From Prevotellaceae bacterium (GTDB lineage Bacteria; Bacteroidota; Bacteroidia; Bacteroidales; UBA932): a stretch of DNA of 10,096 bases. The notes under the pieces are model-generated. The model ran no database searches, had not been told where the DNA came from, and worked only from the letters and a program-made list of their open reading frames with translations. The position numbers and the translations under genes were made by a program. The stretch spans positions 1 through 10,096 of the forward strand of contig JAITOP010000248.1 of the NCBI GenBank assembly GCA_031289895.1, written 5' to 3'. Below are positions 7,520-10,096 of this stretch, one piece after another; the first letter of the stretch is position 1; the number at the start of each line of letters is the position of its first letter.

Positions 7520-7996
7520 ATGAAAAAAGTTGCAATTTTTCCGGGTTCTTTCGACCCATTTACAATAGGACATGAGAGTCTTGTGATTCGTGCGCTGCAA
7601 TTGTTTGATAAAATAATCATTGCAGTCGGACTAAATACTCAAAAACATTGTTTTTTCAGTACCGATGCGCGTATGGATATGATTAGAAAAACGTTTGAAA
7701 ATAATAAAAAAATAGAAGTTGATTTTTACGACGGGCTTACTGTTGACTACTGTCGAAAAAAAAATATTTATTTTATTATTCGCGGGCTGAGAACCTCTGC
7801 CGACTTTGAATTTGAACGCAGCGTAGGGCAGGTAAACAAACAGCTTGAACGAAAAATAGAAACCGTATTTTTGCTTACTTCTACCAAATATACGCCAATA
7901 AGTTCGTCGATTGTTCGCGATATTTTGGCTAACGGCGGAGATGCAAGTCAGTTTATATCAAACAAAATAAATATTGATGACTATTTGAATAAATAA
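7520..7996 (+). CDS. coaD: Phosphopantetheine adenylyltransferase CoaD
   Basis: CoaD (PPAT) adenylates 4'-phosphopantetheine with ATP to form dephospho-CoA, the penultimate step of coenzyme A synthesis, in the cytoplasm as a hexamer. The 158-residue length is standard. It has the nucleotidyltransferase start FPGSFDPFTIGH (7-18, the T/H-x-GH motif with His18), RGLRTSADFEFE (88-99) with the substrate-binding Arg88 and Arg91, and the C-terminal ISSSIVRD (127-134) of the ATP-binding site. All expected catalytic motifs are present, so it should be functional. The start is fixed by the motif position and by the promoter just upstream. It is the first gene of an apparent two-gene operon; the next ATG follows its stop after 6 bp. 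Confidence 0.97.
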   Translation: MKKVAIFPGSFDPFTIGHESLVIRALQLFDKIIIAVGLNTQKHCFFSTDARMDMIRKTFENNKKIEVDFYDGLTVDYCRKKNIYFIIRGLRTSADFEFERSVGQVNKQLERKIETVFLLTSTKYTPISSSIVRDILANGGDASQFISNKINIDDYLNK

Positions 7997-8002
7997 ATTT
8001 GG

Positions 8003-9403
8003 ATGAAAACTTTTTTATTTTCATTTTGCTTAATAATTTGTGTTCTGAACGCAAGCGCACAAACCAATATCAGAATATCGGCGACAAAATATAACGGCGA
8101 TGCGCTCACTTTATATCAGTACGATAATTATCTTACAAAAAACGAAAAACAACTTGCAACCTGCCAAATTGACAGCGCAGGCAACGCATCGGTAAATGTT
8201 GATATTGACGATATTCAATGCCTGTTTATGCGTTATGAAAAATTGATTTATTACTTTTTTGTTCAGCCCAATTCAAATATTATTGTTGAGTTTTCAGAAA
8301 AAGAATTGTTTACCGAAAAAGAAAAATTAAATCCGTTTTCAGAACCTTTGTTTATATCGGCAAACGTAATACCGGCAAGCGATGGCAACTTTAATCAACA
8401 AATAATCGACACCGACAATAAAAGTAACGATGCGATATTGGCAGTTGCAAAATATAAAAAAGAAAACGACAAACATTTTAAAGATTCGTTGCTGAATATT
8501 TTTAAAAATTCAATAACCGAAAGCGAAAATCAATTTGTGAACGATTATACAAAATATCGCATTGCCGCTATCGAATATTTATTTAAATCGAAGCCGCTTA
8601 AAAACTTGCAAAACGAATATTTTGTCGGCAAACCCATATTATATCAAAATCCGGCATATTGCGAATTGTTGATTGAGATTAACGACAAATATTTTTTGCA
8701 TCGTTCGCAGCAAGCGCAGGGCAACGTTTTCAGACAAGCGTTGAACAAAGGAAATCTGAGTAAAATTCGCGAAATGCTGAGCAAAAATAATGATTATTTG
8801 TACAGCAAAGATTTTTGCGATTTTCTGATTTTGCAAAACGCTTACAGCGAATTTTACGACAGCAGTTTTTCGCGTTCTGCATTGCTCGAAATTGTAAATT
8901 CGGTTGCAAACGAAACAACAAACGCCAACAATAAAAAAATTGCCGAAGATATACGAAATACAATTGTCAAACTGCTTGCAGGATACGCCGCTCCCGACTT
9001 TGAACTCGAAGATATTGACGGAAATACCAAATCGCTGAAATCATTTTCAGACAAATATATTTATCTCGGATTTTTCAGCGTCAACAGTTATGGCAGCATT
9101 CAGGATTTTTATTTAATCGACATGCTGTCAAAGAAATTCGGCGATAAAATTCATTTCATATCAATTTGCGTTGACGATAAAAAAGATGTTGAAAATTTCA
9201 TGAAATCCGAAAAATTTAATTGGACTTTTCTGCTCTGCAACAATAGTTCGGGAATACTGAAAAAATATGATGTGCGGGCATTTCCAACATATTATCTGAT
9301 TGACAAAAACGGCAAATTTATTAAATCGCCCGCCCCATCGCCAAGCGAAGATATTAATAAAGTTTTTGATGAAAATAAATTGAATAATGAGATTAATGAT
9401 TAA
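8003..9403 (+). CDS. Exported thioredoxin-fold (TlpA-like) protein lacking CxxC
   Basis: This is a 466-residue exported protein of the layout common in Bacteroidota TlpA/AhpC-TSA relatives. A signal peptide (MKTFLFSFCLIICVLNASA, likely cleaved before Gln20) is followed by a beta-rich N-terminal domain resembling DUF4369 (about 21-110), a charged helical linker (about 140-325), and a C-terminal thioredoxin-fold domain (about 327-455) opening with AGYAAPDFELEDIDG. The active site, usually FWA-x-WCxxC, reads FFSVNSYGS (357-365), so Ser362 and Ser365 occupy the two cysteine positions. The fold's cis-proline region AFPTYYLIDKNG (426-437) is kept. Disulfide reductase activity is therefore unlikely; a binding or structural role is my inference. 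It is probably co-transcribed with coaD. A heptamer array holds its stop codon. Confidence 0.8.
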   Translation: MKTFLFSFCLIICVLNASAQTNIRISATKYNGDALTLYQYDNYLTKNEKQLATCQIDSAGNASVNVDIDDIQCLFMRYEKLIYYFFVQPNSNIIVEFSEKELFTEKEKLNPFSEPLFISANVIPASDGNFNQQIIDTDNKSNDAILAVAKYKKENDKHFKDSLLNIFKNSITESENQFVNDYTKYRIAAIEYLFKSKPLKNLQNEYFVGKPILYQNPAYCELLIEINDKYFLHRSQQAQGNVFRQALNKGNLSKIREMLSKNNDYLYSKDFCDFLILQNAYSEFYDSSFSRSALLEIVNSVANETTNANNKKIAEDIRNTIVKLLAGYAAPDFELEDIDGNTKSLKSFSDKYIYLGFFSVNSYGSIQDFYLIDMLSKKFGDKIHFISICVDDKKDVENFMKSEKFNWTFLLCNNSSGILKKYDVRAFPTYYLIDKNGKFIKSPAPSPSEDINKVFDENKLNNEIND

Positions 9404-9418
9404 TGGTTAGTGGTTAGT
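9391..9418. repeat. Short heptamer array at the thioredoxin-fold gene's stop codon
   Basis: Four 7-nt units, GATTAAT twice and GGTTAGT twice, run through the end of the gene. The TAA stop (9401-9403) lies in the second GATTAAT. The two halves resemble each other (G-x-TTAxT). This is the third place in the window where a 7-nt array covers the end of a gene. Confidence 0.65.
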
Positions 9419-9424
9419 CGGAAA

Positions 9425-9460
9425 GTTTATAAAGTTTATAAAGTTTGTAAAGTTCATAAA
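9425..9460. repeat. Nonamer tandem repeat (GTTTATAAA)
   Basis: Four 9-nt units run in sequence: GTTTATAAA, GTTTATAAA, GTTTGTAAA and GTTCATAAA. The stretch 9426-9446 is identical to 7215-7235, so the coaD operon is flanked on both sides by the same repeat in the same orientation. The remaining spacer to 9582 is AT-rich with no gene seen. Confidence 0.8.
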
Positions 9461-9782
9461 GGACAAATCCGCAAAAAACAAATCAACAAAAAACAATTGC
9501 ACAATTTTTTTGCTTGAAATTCAAAAATAAAATTATAATTTTACATTTAATTTTTGCAAAACTTTAACAACATAAACTCTCAATGGCGGCTGATATTTCT
9601 ACAAATAATAAAAATCAAATCATTCTTTATCAACCTGATAACACTATTCAGTTGGAAGTGTTGGTAGAGAACGAAACGGTGTGGCTTAGTCGCAATCAAC
9701 TTGCTTTGCTTTTCGACCGTGATGTAAAAACCATAGGTAAACATATTAATAATGTTTTCTCAGAAGGCGAATTAACCAAAGA

Positions 9783-9813
9783 AGTGGTTGTCGCAAATTT
9801 TGCGACAACCACT
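9783..9813. repeat. 31-nt near-perfect palindrome inside rhuM
   Basis: Two perfect 15-nt arms (9783-9797 and 9799-9813) flank a single T. In frame the sequence encodes the RhuM VVVANFATTT segment, so the protein motif and the palindrome overlap. It lies exactly where the plus-strand gene enters the inverted repeat, and its right arm overlaps that repeat from 9802. It could form a hairpin or cruciform and promote strand switching. Confidence 0.9.
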
Positions 9814-9823
9814 CAACATGGTG

Positions 9824-9907
9824 CTATGAAATGGAAAATGCAAACAGTTTTTTGCCCAAATCTATTAAAGATGCGCCAATATGATACAAATCCTTGTCTA
9901 TCAATTG
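9824..9907 (-). pseudogene. RhuM-family protein, C-terminal fragment
   Basis: Read on the minus strand from 9907, this gives LIDKDLYHIGAS, then LIDLGKKLFAFS and a TAG stop (9824-9826). It closely resembles a C-terminal segment that I recall from RhuM/ORF6N-type proteins of Bacteroidota and relatives, LIID-x-x-x-YHIGASLKDLGKKWFAF. The RhuM-derived part ends near 9832, where the N-terminal fragment of the other strand begins; the last Ile-Ser-stop comes from that junction. The fragment has no start codon and follows a stop in the element upstream, so it is not expressed as an intact domain. The assignment rests on memory of the family, not a search. Confidence 0.7.
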
Positions 9908-9994
9908 TCTGAATCACGATTTGTAGGATTTTTATGATTAACTTGATTGTTCTAATCCTGATAATCTTTTTAATCATGAAAATCGTGGTTTAGA
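9908..9994. repeat. 87-bp hairpin element with terminal inverted repeats
   Basis: The ends TCTGAATCACGATTT (9908-9922) and AAATCGTGGTTTAGA (9980-9994) are complementary at 13 of 15 positions in DNA. In plus-strand RNA all 15 pair, because both mismatches become G-U wobbles. Inner segments AGGATT/AATCCT (9925-9930, 9954-9959) and ATGATTAA/TTAATCAT (9934-9941, 9970-9977) can also pair. The element lies between the RhuM middle and C-terminal fragments, where roughly 150-200 family residues are missing, and it introduces a stop. No transposase is present. It resembles a MITE or an interspersed palindromic repeat, and I recall similar GATT-rich units beginning TCTGAATCACG in Bacteroidota intergenic DNA. 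Confidence 0.65.
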
Positions 9995-10096
9995 TTTTAC
10001 CCTGTAGCCAATTGAAATTATTAAATCAAGGTTGTAATATTCTACACTTAAAGTTTGCGTTTTCCCTTTCATAGCACCATGTTGAGTGGTTGTCGC
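9974..10096 (-). pseudogene. RhuM-family protein, middle fragment (runs off window edge)
   Basis: Read on the minus strand from the window edge, this begins ATTTQHGAMKGKTQT and continues LSVEYYNLDLIISIGYRVKS, the highly conserved middle of RhuM-family proteins, in frame from base 10096 to 9992. It then enters the hairpin element and stops after Lys-Pro-Arg-Phe-Ser at TGA 9974-9976. It is exactly the part that should follow the plus-strand N-terminal fragment, but it lies on the opposite strand. Its 5' part is outside the window, so a complete N-terminus beyond the edge is possible. Confidence 0.85.

Larger units (their letters stand above)
9583..9912 (+). pseudogene. RhuM-family protein, N-terminal fragment joined to antisense sequence
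   Basis: Residues 1-83 match the N-terminal region of RhuM-family proteins (named after rhuM of Salmonella pathogenicity island 3; molecular function poorly defined). Visible are IILYQPDNTIQLEVLVENET, then the winged-helix-like TVWLSRNQLALLFDRDVKTIGKHI (32-55), NNVFSEGEL and NFATTTQHGAMK (72-83). Family members continue with GKTQ-x-x-x-VEYYNLD and usually exceed 300 residues. Here the match stops at Lys83 (base 9831), and the last 26 residues to the stop are antisense of another RhuM segment. The open frame is therefore a broken or chimeric gene. The upstream sequence TAATTTTTG (9548-9556) is one base too long for a -7 element. Such genes are often found in accessory or mobile regions. Confidence 0.85.
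9802..10096. repeat. 30-bp perfect inverted repeat bracketing a 235-bp segment
   Basis: Bases 9802-9831 are the exact reverse complement of 10067-10096. Extended inward to 9845 and 10053, the match is 42 of 44. Both copies encode RhuM residues ATTTQHGAMK in the same codon phase, one on each strand. The bracketed 235 bp hold the RhuM C-terminal fragment, a hairpin element and the RhuM middle fragment, all on the minus strand. The second copy ends exactly at the window edge. Confidence 0.92.

Noticed and set aside
9832..9912. A genuine alternative C-terminus of the plus-strand RhuM protein
   Set aside because: The same bases on the opposite strand encode a conserved RhuM C-terminal segment, so the plus-strand tail is antisense.

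Overview
The window is AT-rich chromosomal DNA from a member of the Bacteroidota, probably Bacteroidales-like and possibly uncultured. This rests on the protein families (a Bacteroidota-type TamB divergent from tsaD, and the GV-x-SE-x-x-P form of the SAM-hydroxide adenosyltransferase), on the lack of Shine-Dalgarno sequences, and on promoters that fit the Bacteroidota sigma pattern TTG-N20-TAnnTTTG. The species cannot be named from the sequence.

Layout. Positions 1-680 carry no gene that I can support, only hairpins and tandem repeats. tsaD (tRNA t6A37 synthesis, minus strand, 681-1694) is divergent from tamB (plus, 1779-6287), a very large envelope protein for outer-membrane assembly or lipid transport. 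tamB converges on a SAM-hydroxide adenosyltransferase family gene (minus, 6406-7179). After about 340 bp of tandem repeats comes an apparent operon, coaD (plus, 7520-7996) and, 6 bp later, an exported thioredoxin-fold protein that has lost its CxxC (plus, 8003-9403). The last 500 bp hold a scrambled RhuM-family gene. Its N-terminal part is on the plus strand, its middle and C-terminal parts are on the minus strand, and a roughly 87-bp hairpin element sits between those last two.

The intact genes are housekeeping or envelope genes and do not form one pathway. The unusual content lies between and at the ends of genes. First, almost every intergenic stretch is built from short tandem words with a period of 7, 8 or 9 nt. 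The 7-nt arrays sit at gene 3' ends and contain or abut the stop codons of tsaD, tamB, the SAM enzyme and the thioredoxin-fold gene. Second, the rhuM remnant is arranged as a fold-back: a 30-bp perfect inverted repeat brackets a 235-bp segment, and flipping that segment would put the RhuM pieces back in collinear order. This may be a real rearrangement or an amplification or assembly chimera, because the window stops exactly at the outer edge of the second repeat. I see no CRISPR array, tRNA, rRNA or complete mobile element.
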